Assembly (NCBI RefSeq): GCF_003149185.1
Contig: NZ_QGDO01000009.1
Span: 1 to 64,000, forward strand
Origin: Sediminitomix flava
GTDB taxonomy: Bacteria > Bacteroidota > Bacteroidia > Cytophagales > Flammeovirgaceae
Length of the DNA: 64,000 bases
Direction of reading: 5' to 3'
The notes under the pieces are model-generated. The model did not search any database, was not told the origin of the DNA, and worked only from the letters and a program-made list of their open reading frames with translations. Within the stretch, counting starts at the first letter, position 1, and the number at the start of each line of letters is the position of its first letter. Below are positions 8,644 to 17,754 of this stretch, piece by piece. A program made the position numbers and the translations under genes.

Positions 8644-9549
8644 CTATTGTTTTGTCTTCTCTTCTATATATTTCTCTATTTCCTCTAGCTGATCAGGGTG
8701 AAACCAAACTGTATCATGATTTCTTCTGAACCATGTAAGCTGACGTTTGGCGTATCTGCGAGAGTTTCTTTTTAGTAATCTGATAGCCTCTGTCTTATCG
8801 TGTACACCATCCCACCAATCAAAAATTTCTTTATAACCTACAGTCTGAAGTGCATTCAGGTGTTTGTATTCTTTTAGCGCCTCAACTTCTTTCTCCAATC
8901 CATTTTCAAGCATCAAGTCTACTCTCAAATTGATTCGATCATAGAGTTCTTCCCTGTCTCTGTTCAGACCAACTGTAATAATCTCAAACGGACGTTTAGC
9001 TTTTTGCCCAAGTCGCATTTCTGTAAATGTCTTCCCCGAAGTTCGGATGATCTCAATTGCCTTCTGAATTCGTTGAATATTCTGACGGTCTACAACCTCA
9101 TAATATTCGGGATCTTTTTCTTTCAGTTCTTCTACCAAAGGTTCCAAGCCAGATTCATTGTACTCCGCTACAATCTGTGCTCTTATTTCTTGATCGGCAG
9201 GAATATCGTCCATGCCTTCACAAACTGCCTGAACATACAAACCCGAACCACCCGAAAGAATAAGGATATCGTGTTTCTCGAAAAGTTCATTGATTTTTTG
9301 GAGGGCATCACGTTCAAAATCGCCTGCACTATAATCGTCAGTGATTGAAAGGAAATCAACAAAATGATGCGGAATTCCATCCATCTCATCGGGAGTTGGC
9401 TTTGCCGTTCCTATTTCCATTTCTTTAAAAAACTGTCGGGAATCGGCATAAATAATTTCTGTATCGAAATGTTTTGCCACTTCCACACAAGTGCTTGTTT
9501 TTCCAACGGCTGTTGGCCCGACTATGACGATCAAATACTTCTTCTTCAT
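8644..9549 (-). CDS. miaA: tRNA dimethylallyltransferase MiaA
   Basis: MiaA transfers a dimethylallyl group from DMAPP to N6 of A37 in tRNAs that read UNN codons. The 301-residue length is typical. Motifs: P-loop GPTAVGKT (residues 11-18), the DSRQFF substrate motif near 36, GTAKPT near 48, and a C-terminal KRNSRRYAKRQLTWFRR segment typical of the family. It stands alone on the minus strand, divergent from a small plus-strand ORF starting 10 bp away. Confidence 0.95.
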   Translation of the reverse strand: MKKKYLIVIVGPTAVGKTSTCVEVAKHFDTEIIYADSRQFFKEMEIGTAKPTPDEMDGIPHHFVDFLSITDDYSAGDFERDALQKINELFEKHDILILSGGSGLYVQAVCEGMDDIPADQEIRAQIVAEYNESGLEPLVEELKEKDPEYYEVVDRQNIQRIQKAIEIIRTSGKTFTEMRLGQKAKRPFEIITVGLNRDREELYDRINLRVDLMLENGLEKEVEALKEYKHLNALQTVGYKEIFDWWDGVHDKTEAIRLLKRNSRRYAKRQLTWFRRNHDTVWFHPDQLEEIEKYIEEKTKQ

Positions 9550-9558
9550 CGCTTCTCC

Positions 9559-9711
9559 ATGCTTATTCGTTTACAAAACAACATCATTCATCGAGAAGAT
9601 GCCACAGTAAAGGAGATTTTTATGGGAAGACTCATGTTTTGGAAGAAAGAAAACCTAACTGACTTTGAAACCGATCTTCGAAAAATATATTCTCAACCGA
9701 CTTCCAAATGA
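9559..9711 (+). CDS. Possible 50-residue ORF overlapping the next gene
   Basis: An ATG-initiated 50-residue frame (MLIRLQNN to SQPTSK) between the divergent miaA start and the 83-residue membrane protein, whose first 47 bases it overlaps in another frame. No family is recognised. It may be translationally coupled to the downstream gene, or may simply be its leader. Confidence 0.3.
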   Translation: MLIRLQNNIIHREDATVKEIFMGRLMFWKKENLTDFETDLRKIYSQPTSK

Positions 9712-9916
9712 TAAACACCTGCATTTTCTATATGGGCTGATTATCGTTTTACTTCCTTTTTGGACAGCTTGGTTCGGACTAGCTGTTTGCATCTGCCTTT
9801 CTGTTATCAAAGAAATCTATGACTATTATAAAGACAATGGCTGTTTTGACATCTATGATATTTTGGTGAGTGTAGGTGCTGGAGGGCTTGGTGTTCTACT
9901 GAGAATTTGGGCATAG
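9665..9916 (+). CDS. Small VanZ-like/phage-type membrane protein
   Basis: An 83-residue protein: a short polar start (LPNDKHLHF), two or three hydrophobic helices, and the pattern VIKEIYDYYKDNGCFDIYDI followed by a Gly-rich helix. This resembles small putative membrane proteins of the type D/K-LLH...G...KE.YD...DxxDxxA that are found in phages and many genomes. Function unknown. No ATG is available in frame; the most plausible start is the TTG at 9665, inside the upstream small ORF. Confidence 0.6.
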   Translation: MKPIFEKYILNRLPNDKHLHFLYGLIIVLLPFWTAWFGLAVCICLSVIKEIYDYYKDNGCFDIYDILVSVGAGGLGVLLRIWA

Positions 9917-9917
9917 A

Positions 9918-9945
9918 AAAAGCCACCCCATTTGGAGTAGCTTTT
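9918..9945 (-). terminator. Terminator of the PepSY/TonB module
   Basis: On the minus strand, AAAAGCTACTCC pairs with GGGGTGGCTTTT through two G-U pairs and ends in U's. On the plus strand the same sites would be C-A mismatches, so it acts mainly for the minus-strand genes ending at 9974. Confidence 0.7.
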
Positions 9946-9973
9946 AGTTAGAAGAAATCTCACAATCTTCAAC

Positions 9974-11428
9974 TTAATTATATACGACGTTCTTTTTCTC
10001 TTTTATTGCTCGTTTTTTGGCTTTAGGCTTTTTCAATAACATGATTAATCCTAAAAAGGCCACAAGGAAATTACCTAAGGCAAAAAATGACATGATACTA
10101 TCTCTTGTTACTTTTCCCATAAAATCTAGGAAATGATATTTATGAAAATAAGCAAAAAGGAATCCTGAGAATGCTGCTGAATCTTCAATTTTAGCACCTA
10201 ATCTTCCTGTGGCAGTTTCTACATATAGCCTTTCATTTCCAGTGCCCTTGTATTGTACTTTCTGAACAGGTAATAGCTTATTGATAAAACCGTATTCGTG
10301 TTCAAACTTAAAGATCGGATTTACAGAAACAACCTCCTTAGTCGTATGATTTCCGTAAGTATTGGCTAAGAAAACAGCATAAGCTTGATCGCCATTTTCT
10401 AGTTCCTTCTTTGTATTTATATTGAAGTATCTTTTTTCAACTTTTCTTCCCTTCTTCTCAAAACGTTGGAGGTAAGTTTCTCCATTAAATTCTGCCAAAG
10501 AAAGATTTGTAACTGCAATAGTAGAGTCTGATAATGCTTCTAGTACTGAAAAGTCAATGTTCTCACTCTGATAAGTCTGATGATTATTGAATTTTGATCG
10601 GTCAAACTCATTATATTTTGGGAGCATATGTGCTATGGCTGAGCATGCGAACATGAGTAGGGCAAAAGACATCAGTAAGCCAAGATTTCTGTGCCATTTT
10701 CGAGTAGCGGTTCCTCTACTTTTCTTAATGTTTTCCCACATTACACCATACACGAGTACTCCCGAAATAGAAGCCAATAATGCTGTGATGGCAAAGAAAA
10801 TCATTACTGAAATTCGGAGCGGAACCGATACATTGAGAAATTCCCAACTATGCGCCCATTTGAATATTTTCTGGAAAGTAATTCTCAAATCATTGGTTGC
10901 AGAACCCAATCTGTCTGAAGAGGTATCCACAAAAACAATCAGTCCATCTGCTCTATTGAAAGCAATTCGGTAAGCGGGTAAAAGTCTAGAGATTTCTACA
11001 TACTCATGATCGAAAGAAGTTACCACTGAAATATCTTTTACCTCTCCTGCATTTTCACCTGCAAAAGTATAAGCCAATTGTTTTGCATAAAGCTGATCAC
11101 CATTTGGGAGAAATGCTCCTGTTTGGGCATGAAAATACATCAGCTCATGATTTCCTTCTATTCTTAACTGATAATAAAGCTGATTGTCATAATTGACGAA
11201 TCGGAAGTTTTGAAAACTTTCAATATTATTCTGAGTCAAAACACTATCCAAATCCAATTGCACTTGAGCCGTATTCAGTGGTTTTGGAATCAGAAACTTC
11301 TTCGCTAATTCGGGTTTGAAGTTAGACATGAGTGGGTGCATTACACCACTCAACGTCCAAAGTAATACAGGTACTAAAGCGACAATGCTTAGCTTTCTGT
11401 GCCATTTATAGATATTCCTTCTGATCAT
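9974..11428 (-). CDS. PepSY domain-containing membrane protein
   Basis: A 484-residue inner-membrane protein of the PepSY-TM class. The start (IYKWHRKLSIVALVPVLLW) is the characteristic Trp-His-Arg-Lys helix, repeated as RKWHRNLGLLMSF in the middle. Hydrophobic helices are near residues 14-33, 190-220, 235-255 and 440-465, with two extracytoplasmic PepSY-like regions between them. Such proteins are commonly encoded beside siderophore or metal TonB receptors and are thought to help reduce or release the metal. It lies 18 bp downstream of the TonB receptor gene and is likely co-transcribed with it. The C-terminus is strongly basic. Confidence 0.85.
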   Translation of the reverse strand: MIRRNIYKWHRKLSIVALVPVLLWTLSGVMHPLMSNFKPELAKKFLIPKPLNTAQVQLDLDSVLTQNNIESFQNFRFVNYDNQLYYQLRIEGNHELMYFHAQTGAFLPNGDQLYAKQLAYTFAGENAGEVKDISVVTSFDHEYVEISRLLPAYRIAFNRADGLIVFVDTSSDRLGSATNDLRITFQKIFKWAHSWEFLNVSVPLRISVMIFFAITALLASISGVLVYGVMWENIKKSRGTATRKWHRNLGLLMSFALLMFACSAIAHMLPKYNEFDRSKFNNHQTYQSENIDFSVLEALSDSTIAVTNLSLAEFNGETYLQRFEKKGRKVEKRYFNINTKKELENGDQAYAVFLANTYGNHTTKEVVSVNPIFKFEHEYGFINKLLPVQKVQYKGTGNERLYVETATGRLGAKIEDSAAFSGFLFAYFHKYHFLDFMGKVTRDSIMSFFALGNFLVAFLGLIMLLKKPKAKKRAIKEKKNVVYN

Positions 11429-11446
11429 GATCTTCTGTATTTTTGA

Positions 11447-13720
11447 TTAGAAAGAATAACCTAAACCCACTTGGAATGTACGAGGCGCACCAACATTGTA
11501 AGCATAGCCCCACGATGTTCTGCTCGCACGAGTTGCATACATCGTATCACCTAAGTTCATCATGTTCAACCACAGATCGAAACCTTTGTAAGCATAACCC
11601 AATCGAAGATTCAGCAAGTCATAACCACTGTATGAAACGGTATTTGCCTGATCCATAAAATATGGGCTTACGTGTTGCCATTCCAATGCAATTCTAGCCC
11701 CTTTCAATTGTGATGGTCTATATGTAATTTCTGAGTTAGAAATAAACTTTGGAGCATAACTCATATCGTTTCCAGAAAAGTCTGTACCTTTTTCTACAAA
11801 TTCTTCATAAACGTGCGTTGCACTTGTTCCTCCAAAACGTAGTTCCAAATCACGCACAGGGAAAATCTTCAAGGAATACTCGATTCCTTGGTGTAATGTT
11901 TCTCCAGCATTTTGATTGACTGCATTTCCTTCGGTATCAATCACAGACACAATTTCATCTTCGCCAATCATCTGATAAAGTGCCATTTCAAAATAACCTA
12001 AGTTATTCGGCAATTCGTACCAAGCTCCTACTTCATAATTTGAATAAGTTGCTGGATCTAATACAGGAACTTTCACTCCTCTATATAATTCTGAAACTTG
12101 CGGAGGAACAAAACCTACGCTGTAATTGGCATAAGCACCAATTCCTTTTCCAAAATCATAAGTCAAACCTAGCTTTGGCGTAAATGCTTCAAAAGTGTCC
12201 TTCGAGTCTGGCGCTCCTGAGAAAGCTTCTGCTGATAAATTATTTTTATAATCGTAAGTGAAATGATCATATCTGAGTCCTGCTACAATCTGTAGATTTT
12301 TCACAGGATTCATTTCATACTGAAGATAGGCAGCTTTGTTTGTTAGCTTGACATCATAATTGGTTAACTCAATGCCATTTTCTGAATAATCAATGTATCG
12401 ACCACTTTCATCTCTAGTCACATCAATTTGATTTGCCCAAAATGTTGTCGGACTATAATCAAGACTCAAACCAGCTCTTAAAGTAGAATTTAAGAATGCT
12501 AGTTTTTGATTGTGTTGAACAATGGCACCGTAGCTTTCAAAAGCACTTTCATTTATTTCTCCTGTTGCGACAGTCAAATCTGACCAATTGTTCTTTACAC
12601 GATAACTCGGAATCTGCCCCAATGTGTTACTTCTGTAAAAAGCCTTCGCAAAAGTATTGCTACTTTCTGACCAAGTATGTTTTAGGGTAGCTGAAGTTCT
12701 GAACACATCCAATACTCTTTCTGTAAAAGTATGAGAGGATTCATAATTTCGCTCATAGAAGTTGGTACTATCTACCGAAGACCCCATATCCGATCTGTAG
12801 TCAATATAAGTAGTATTCGTCTCCAGTACAGTTTGCTCACTGATTTGATAATCTAAAGCCAAAGAAACAGCCAGTTTATGAAAATCTGAATGATCTAAAA
12901 ATCCATCATTTCTTTCAGCATAATAGGTTCCTAAGCTGTAGCCTAACTTTCCGTCTTTTGTCTTTCCGCTTACACGTCCATCTGTTCTCAAATAACCTTG
13001 ATTATCTCCTCTCACTGAAAATGCACCTTCAAAATCGCTTGTCGGACGTTGAGAAATAAAGTTCATTGCTCCACCAATGGCTTCACTTCCATACATAGAC
13101 GATGCAGGACCACGAATTACTTCTACTCGATCTAGCATTGCCATATTCATTTCGATAAGGGCATTATGGTTAAAAATACCATTCGGACGAACAGGTAATC
13201 CATCTTCCAGATACAAGAAAAGGCTTTTGGTAGAAATTGGCTGACGCACTGCCATCATGTGTTGTTCACTACCAAGGTCTACCATCAAAACGCCAGGCGT
13301 TTTACTCAATACTTGATCTAAAGAACTTGCTTTTGTCTCGTCTAATAATTGAGCTGAAACTGTAGAAATTGCGACAGGAATATCTTTACGCAATTGAGCA
13401 TCTCTACTGGCAGAAACTACCACTGTATTCAACTCTCTTCGATCTTCTTCAAGTGTAATCGTTAGTTCTTTTCCGTTGAAAATTATTTTTTGAGCGATAA
13501 ACCCTACTGAAGAAATCTGTAGTTCGTTTCCTTTTTCAACTTCTAGACTAAAAACACCATCAATATCTGTTGTTGTGCCTTTTTCTGTAGCCGAATTAAT
13601 AATGGTTACTCCTACCAAAGGGTTATTTGATTGATCTGTAATTGTTCCTTTTACAAGCTCTTGAGCGAAAGAAATAATACTTGTAAAGACAAAGAGTATG
13701 ATGAGATTTAGAGATTTCAT
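11447..13720 (-). CDS. TonB-dependent outer-membrane receptor
   Basis: An outer-membrane active-transport receptor. An open frame extends 13 codons further upstream, but the ATG at 13718-13720 gives a proper signal peptide (MKSLNLIILFVFTSIISFAQ), so I chose it. A carboxypeptidase-regulatory-like repeat follows (KGTITDQSNNPLVGV, about residues 22-100), then a plug domain (RKDIPVAISTVSAQLLDE, then DGLPVRPNG and VEVIRGPASSMYGSEAIGGAMNF) and a beta-barrel ending in GLGYSF. Its neighbours (PepSY protein, small Cys protein) point to iron-siderophore, heme or copper uptake; the substrate is not determined. Confidence 0.92.
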   Translation of the reverse strand: MKSLNLIILFVFTSIISFAQELVKGTITDQSNNPLVGVTIINSATEKGTTTDIDGVFSLEVEKGNELQISSVGFIAQKIIFNGKELTITLEEDRRELNTVVVSASRDAQLRKDIPVAISTVSAQLLDETKASSLDQVLSKTPGVLMVDLGSEQHMMAVRQPISTKSLFLYLEDGLPVRPNGIFNHNALIEMNMAMLDRVEVIRGPASSMYGSEAIGGAMNFISQRPTSDFEGAFSVRGDNQGYLRTDGRVSGKTKDGKLGYSLGTYYAERNDGFLDHSDFHKLAVSLALDYQISEQTVLETNTTYIDYRSDMGSSVDSTNFYERNYESSHTFTERVLDVFRTSATLKHTWSESSNTFAKAFYRSNTLGQIPSYRVKNNWSDLTVATGEINESAFESYGAIVQHNQKLAFLNSTLRAGLSLDYSPTTFWANQIDVTRDESGRYIDYSENGIELTNYDVKLTNKAAYLQYEMNPVKNLQIVAGLRYDHFTYDYKNNLSAEAFSGAPDSKDTFEAFTPKLGLTYDFGKGIGAYANYSVGFVPPQVSELYRGVKVPVLDPATYSNYEVGAWYELPNNLGYFEMALYQMIGEDEIVSVIDTEGNAVNQNAGETLHQGIEYSLKIFPVRDLELRFGGTSATHVYEEFVEKGTDFSGNDMSYAPKFISNSEITYRPSQLKGARIALEWQHVSPYFMDQANTVSYSGYDLLNLRLGYAYKGFDLWLNMMNLGDTMYATRASRTSWGYAYNVGAPRTFQVGLGYSF

Positions 13721-14058
13721 AGTTGTGCTTAAATTTTGGCAATAGTCTTCCACCCTCACTTTAGATAGCTCAAAGTGAGAATAGGTTCTAGAAAAATTTT
13801 ATTTGTACTATACCATGATACCGTCTCATAACCTAAAGCTCTATTTTGAGAAGGATATAAGTACTCACACTCCCTTTTCTTTTTGCACTTAACGGATTAA
13901 GGAACGACAATTATTTTCTGTAATAAAACCATAAGATATTACAGAGTTTCTCTAAGTTTTATAGAAAAACTAAGACATAAATCGTTTCCTTTTTTCAGAG
14001 GAGAAAAAGGGTACAATAAGACTTTGAAAAGTAAAATGGTATAAATTCGCTATAGAAA
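13721..14058 (-). other. Leader region of the TonB receptor gene
   Basis: No gene. On the minus strand an 8-bp hairpin (CTCACTTT with AAAGTGAG, 13755-13779) lies 35 bp before the chosen ATG. The region separates the small Cys-protein gene from the receptor and presumably carries the receptor promoter; I could not identify a Fur-type box or a known riboswitch. Confidence 0.4.
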
Positions 14059-14442
14059 CTAAGCGATCCGAGGAGGTTCTAGAATTCGGGCTTCGTAGGT
14101 AGAAAAGCCCAATTCATCATAAACAAAGAAGTGCTTTTTAGGATTGAATTCTGTTTGAGGTTTTGTACTTAACAACTCACTTCGTTCAACATACAGATCT
14201 AAAACAGGGCTTTCCTGCACATTTTCATCTGTATTTGTTTCTTGAGCTTGCTTCAAATTGTCTTTGAGCTGACAACTTCCCGCACAGGCCAATTCAATCT
14301 TATTTTTATTTATACAAAGCACTTCCGCATAATATTCTTTCCGAATCTGATAATCGGCAAAGATGATATGCGTAGCAAATGCATTCACTAGCATGACTAG
14401 TGTTAGCAGATACATTCCGTATGTCTGAACTTTAGTTTTCAA
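14059..14442 (-). CDS. Small secreted/membrane Cys-motif protein of the metal-uptake module
   Basis: A 127-residue hypothetical protein. An N-terminal hydrophobic helix (residues 10-30) is followed by the motif VLCINKNKIELACAGSCQLK (C-x8-C-x3-C) and a low-complexity tail. I recognise this arrangement (tyrosine-rich EYYAEVLC, then the C-x-G-x-C-x-L-K-like motif) as a small protein often found beside TonB receptors in Bacteroidota; its function is unknown, but metal binding is plausible. No ATG fits the N-terminus: an in-frame stop lies just upstream, so the start is the TTG at 14440-14442, or the ATG at codon 10. Confidence 0.65.
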   Translation of the reverse strand: MKTKVQTYGMYLLTLVMLVNAFATHIIFADYQIRKEYYAEVLCINKNKIELACAGSCQLKDNLKQAQETNTDENVQESPVLDLYVERSELLSTKPQTEFNPKKHFFVYDELGFSTYEARILEPPRIA

Positions 14443-14751
14443 GAAGCTAAATGTGTGCTTTGTTTACAGGCACAAATATAGATGCATAACTTATATTTAC
14501 AAAGAAATATTAATTGCATTCTTACAAAAAATAATTTTGTATTATTTCTACATTCTAAAAATCTACTTTCTACTTGCCCAAAAATAGGATTTGAAGCTGA
14601 TGAATAATATTCAACTAAAATTTTTCAAGTTTCTCAATCTACGAATGAGTATATTTGAAATTCGTTTTGTTATCGAGGAGATCATTCTTCTTTAGGAATG
14701 CTCATCCTCAATTTGATAGAACTTTTACCTTTTAATTAAAAACACGAGAAT
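14443..14751. other. Divergent intergenic region before tdk
   Basis: An AT-rich stretch between the leftward Cys-motif gene and rightward tdk. It must hold both promoters, but I found no element matching the consensus well. No ORF or repeat was noted. Confidence 0.4.
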
Positions 14752-15366
14752 ATGTTCATTGAACCTAGGTTTGGAAATGCCTCTAAAGCGCATACAGGTT
14801 GGATTGAAGTTGTTTGTGGATCGATGTTTTCTGGTAAAACAGAAGAACTCATTCGTCGTATCCGTAGGGCAGAATATGCGAAGCAGAAAGTAAAAATTTT
14901 CAAGCCTGCCATTGATGTTCGTTACGACGAATCGGATGTGGTTTCTCACAATAAAAATGCAGTTGAATCTACGCCGGTGCAACATGCCATCGAGATTCTT
15001 CCTTTGGCTACTGACTTTGAAGTAATCGGAATTGATGAGGCTCAATTTTTTGATGAACAAATCGTAGAGGTTTGTAACACCCTTGCCGACCAAGGTAAAA
15101 GGGTTATTCTTAGCGGGCTTGATATGGATTTTCAACGCAATCCGTTTGGGCCAATGCCTGCCCTTATGGCTTCAGCTGAATATATCACGAAACTTCATGC
15201 GGTTTGTATGAGCTGTGGCGAACCTGCACAGTATTCTTACAGAACTGCAGCTTCAGAAGATAAAGTACTTTTGGGTGAGCAAGAAGCTTATGAAGCTCGC
15301 TGTAGAAAATGCTATTTGGAAGGAGAAGCTGAAAAGAAAGAGAAAGCAGAAAAAGCAAATAAATAA
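14752..15366 (+). CDS. tdk: Thymidine kinase
   Basis: Type II thymidine kinase of the nucleotide salvage pathway (thymidine + ATP to dTMP). The 204-residue protein has the P-loop GSMFSGKTEELIRR (near residue 23), the lasso/active-site segment IDEAQFFDE (near 94) with the catalytic Glu, and four zinc-ligand cysteines in C-x2-C (CMSCG near 153) and C-x2-C (CRKC near 183). The C-terminus is a short charged Lys/Glu tail. Monocistronic with a terminator. Confidence 0.96.
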   Translation: MFIEPRFGNASKAHTGWIEVVCGSMFSGKTEELIRRIRRAEYAKQKVKIFKPAIDVRYDESDVVSHNKNAVESTPVQHAIEILPLATDFEVIGIDEAQFFDEQIVEVCNTLADQGKRVILSGLDMDFQRNPFGPMPALMASAEYITKLHAVCMSCGEPAQYSYRTAASEDKVLLGEQEAYEARCRKCYLEGEAEKKEKAEKANK

Positions 15367-15384
15367 AGTAGAGTTTTCTACTTC

Positions 15385-15424
15385 AAAAAAGGAATTCAAT
15401 CACTTAGGTTGGGTTCCTTTTTTG
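15385..15424 (+). terminator. Intrinsic terminator of tdk
   Basis: An A-run, then GGAATTCAA pairing with TTGGGTTCC through two U-G pairs, then a T-run. It starts 18 bp after the tdk stop codon. Confidence 0.8.
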
Positions 15425-15643
15425 TGTTTATAAACTTACAGATTCCCTCAAAATCAGAACATATACTTATTCGAATAATTGACAGTGCTTTTTCACAGAA
15501 AATCAGCTACTTTTTAAAAGGATAAGCATCTTAAATCCAAAAACGAACTACCTTTTGCAATAATTTCGACATCTTAAAATCGAAAACCACTAATATCTCA
15601 CAGACCTACCATTTATCCTTTTACTACCAAATAATTAACAGCC

Positions 15644-16360
15644 ATGATACATGCAACCTCTAAACTTTGGTATTTAGAAAACTACTCTATTATCAAATCT
15701 CTACCAAAATCAGCTCAAACTGTACTCGAAGACATCTCTACCACATATTCGTTTAAGAAAAATGATTTCATTTATCTCAATGGAGACCAAACGGACACCA
15801 TTTACTTTTTGAAAGAAGGCACTATCAAAATCAGCTCTATCACAGAAAATGAGACCGAACAAACAAAATCTATATTGAAAAAAGGTGCGCTCTTTGGAGA
15901 ACTCAGAATAGCGAATATTCATGGTGATGGAGAGGACTTTGTAAGTGTAAAAAGTGAAAAGGCTATTTTATGCAAAATTGATTTTAGCGAAGTAGAAACG
16001 TTGCTAGAAATGTATCCAAACCTTTCCCTAAGTGTTAAAAAACTTCGCTCATTTCAATTTAAAACTTACAAAAACCCTTTGGAGCAAGTCATTTATAAAG
16101 ACCCAAAAAGTAGAATTATTGACTTTATCCTAGACTTTTCAAAGGTCTATGGTCATCAAAGTAAAGATGAAGTATGGAGCTTTAAACTCATTTTTTCGAA
16201 TAGTGAGCTAGCAAAACTGACAGCCAGCTCTCCTAAGGCTGTAAAAAGTATCCTCAAAGAATTACAAAACAACGGTCAAATTCGAATAGAAAAAGGCTAT
16301 ATCTACTTTGAAGAAAAACACTTACTGCTTCAAACCTTACTTTCTGAACTAATTCATTAA
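15644..16360 (+). CDS. Crp/Fnr family transcriptional regulator
   Basis: A 238-residue regulator with an N-terminal cyclic-nucleotide-binding fold (about 20-130; FIYLNGDQTDTIYFLKEG, then KKGALFGELRI) and a C-terminal winged helix (about 150-235; SNSELAKLTASSPKAVKSIL as the HTH). The canonical cAMP-binding Arg/Ser pair of Crp is not evident, and there is no Cys cluster for an iron-sulfur centre, so the ligand is unknown. It is flanked by tdk and a GNAT-like gene; no obvious operon partner. Confidence 0.88.
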   Translation: MIHATSKLWYLENYSIIKSLPKSAQTVLEDISTTYSFKKNDFIYLNGDQTDTIYFLKEGTIKISSITENETEQTKSILKKGALFGELRIANIHGDGEDFVSVKSEKAILCKIDFSEVETLLEMYPNLSLSVKKLRSFQFKTYKNPLEQVIYKDPKSRIIDFILDFSKVYGHQSKDEVWSFKLIFSNSELAKLTASSPKAVKSILKELQNNGQIRIEKGYIYFEEKHLLLQTLLSELIH

Positions 16361-16411
16361 TTCTTTACGCTTTTCTTAATTGCTTTATGTGTTGAGGTAT
16401 AGAGGGAGGGG

Positions 16412-16441
16412 TTTAATATGTCTTATTTCTTATTAAATTTG
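16412..16441 (+). promoter_or_regulatory. Promoter of the GNAT-like gene
   Basis: -7 box TAAATTTG at 16434-16441 (perfect TAnnTTTG) with a TTTA at 16412-16415 at 18-bp spacing as the -33 element. The predicted transcript start is about 20 bp before the ATG at 16470. Confidence 0.5.
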
Positions 16442-16469
16442 CCCCGATAGTAACAGTACTTTGATAATC

Positions 16470-17669
16470 ATGAAGCTACTAACAGTAACAAACAATGAAC
16501 ACATACGCCAATTTTTAGAATGTCCTGTACAACTCTACAAAGACGATCCGAATTACATCAGACCGTTTGATCATGATGTAGAGAATGTATTTGACCCTGC
16601 TAAAAATAAGTTATTCAAAAAAGGGGAAGCTTGCCGATGGATTTTAGTAGATAACCAAGGAAATACAATTGGTAGAGTTGCCGCTTTTATAAATCCGAGC
16701 ACTGTTCATAAGGATAATAAACAACCAACAGGAGGAATGGGCTTTTTTGATTGTATCAACAATCAGGAAGCTGCAAATATGCTTTTCGATCAGTGCAAAA
16801 CTTGGCTTACCGAAAGGGGAATGGAAGCCATGGACGGACCAATTAATTTTGGCGAACGTGACCGATGGTGGGGCTGTCTGGCTGAAGGCTATGACGAGCC
16901 TAACTATTGTATGCACTACAATGCACCATACTACAATGAGCTTTACCAAAATTATGGTTTCCAAGTTTATTTCAAGCAATACACCTATTACAGAGATGTC
17001 CGTACACCTCTTTCTCAGAAGTTGATGGATAAGGCGGCTAATGTTTGGAATGATCCTGACTATACTTTTGAGCATTACCAACATGACCAATTGGAAAAAT
17101 ATGCACTCGATTTTCACAAAGTGTACAACGCCGCTTGGGGTGGTCATGGAGGAGTAAAAGTAATGCCCGAAAAAGTAGCCATCAATATGTTCAAGTCCAT
17201 GAAAATGGTTATTGATGCTGAAATGATGTGGTATGCCTATTACAAAGGTGAACCAGTAGCATTCTACCTTCAGATTCCAGAATTGAATCAGATTAAAAAG
17301 AAATTGAGCGGAGGTAGCTTTGGATGGTGGCAAAAACTAATGTTTATGTTCCACAGAAAAACAGGTGCAAGTAAAAAACTTTTTGCACTCGTTTTTGGAG
17401 TAGTTCCAAGTCAGCAAAGAAAAGGAGTGGAGTCTGCCATTGTAAAAGCATTCAACGAACATGTGCGTAAAAGTTTAGGAAATCCTCCAGAAGATCCTTT
17501 CAGAGATTTCAGATACGAATCTCTTGAGATGAACTGGATCGGAGATTTCAATCCTAAAATGATGCGTACTTGTGAGCTAATTGGCGGTGAGATTTCTAAG
17601 GTACATCATACCTACCGAAAATTATTTGACGAAAGCGTAGAATTTGAGCGAATGAAAATTATTCATTAA
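16470..17669 (+). CDS. GNAT-like hypothetical protein
   Basis: A conserved Bacteroidota protein of about 399 residues. The open frame begins with a TTG three codons earlier, but the ATG at 16470 is the better start. The N-terminal region (YKDDPNYIRPFDHDVENVFDP, then ILVDNQGNTIGRVAAFINP) resembles a GNAT acetyltransferase core, and family members are often annotated that way. The central part carries GPINFGERDRWWG and MHYNAPYYNELYQNYGF, and a second acyltransferase-like segment lies near the C-terminus (RYESLEMNWIGDFNPKMMRTCE). The substrate is unknown. Confidence 0.75.
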   Translation: MKLLTVTNNEHIRQFLECPVQLYKDDPNYIRPFDHDVENVFDPAKNKLFKKGEACRWILVDNQGNTIGRVAAFINPSTVHKDNKQPTGGMGFFDCINNQEAANMLFDQCKTWLTERGMEAMDGPINFGERDRWWGCLAEGYDEPNYCMHYNAPYYNELYQNYGFQVYFKQYTYYRDVRTPLSQKLMDKAANVWNDPDYTFEHYQHDQLEKYALDFHKVYNAAWGGHGGVKVMPEKVAINMFKSMKMVIDAEMMWYAYYKGEPVAFYLQIPELNQIKKKLSGGSFGWWQKLMFMFHRKTGASKKLFALVFGVVPSQQRKGVESAIVKAFNEHVRKSLGNPPEDPFRDFRYESLEMNWIGDFNPKMMRTCELIGGEISKVHHTYRKLFDESVEFERMKIIH

Positions 17670-17698
17670 GCTAAAAGTCAATCTTATAGATCATATCA

Positions 17699-17728
17699 AA
17701 CCTCATTACTATTTTTGTAGTGAGGTTT
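17699..17728 (+). terminator. Intrinsic terminator after the GNAT-like gene
   Basis: AACCTCATTAC pairs with GTAGTGAGGTT (one U-G pair) around a T-rich loop, then TTTATT. It sits between this gene and the PLP-protein gene. Confidence 0.8.
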
Positions 17729-17754
17729 TATTCTTAAATCAAAAGTTTGGACGA

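Noticed and set aside
13721-14058. Cobalamin or other riboswitch before the TonB receptor
   Set aside because: The conserved core motifs of known riboswitches could not be found; only a simple hairpin is present.
16644-17333. 229-residue minus-strand frame
   Set aside because: Antisense shadow of the GNAT-like gene, no family resemblance and His/Ile-rich composition.
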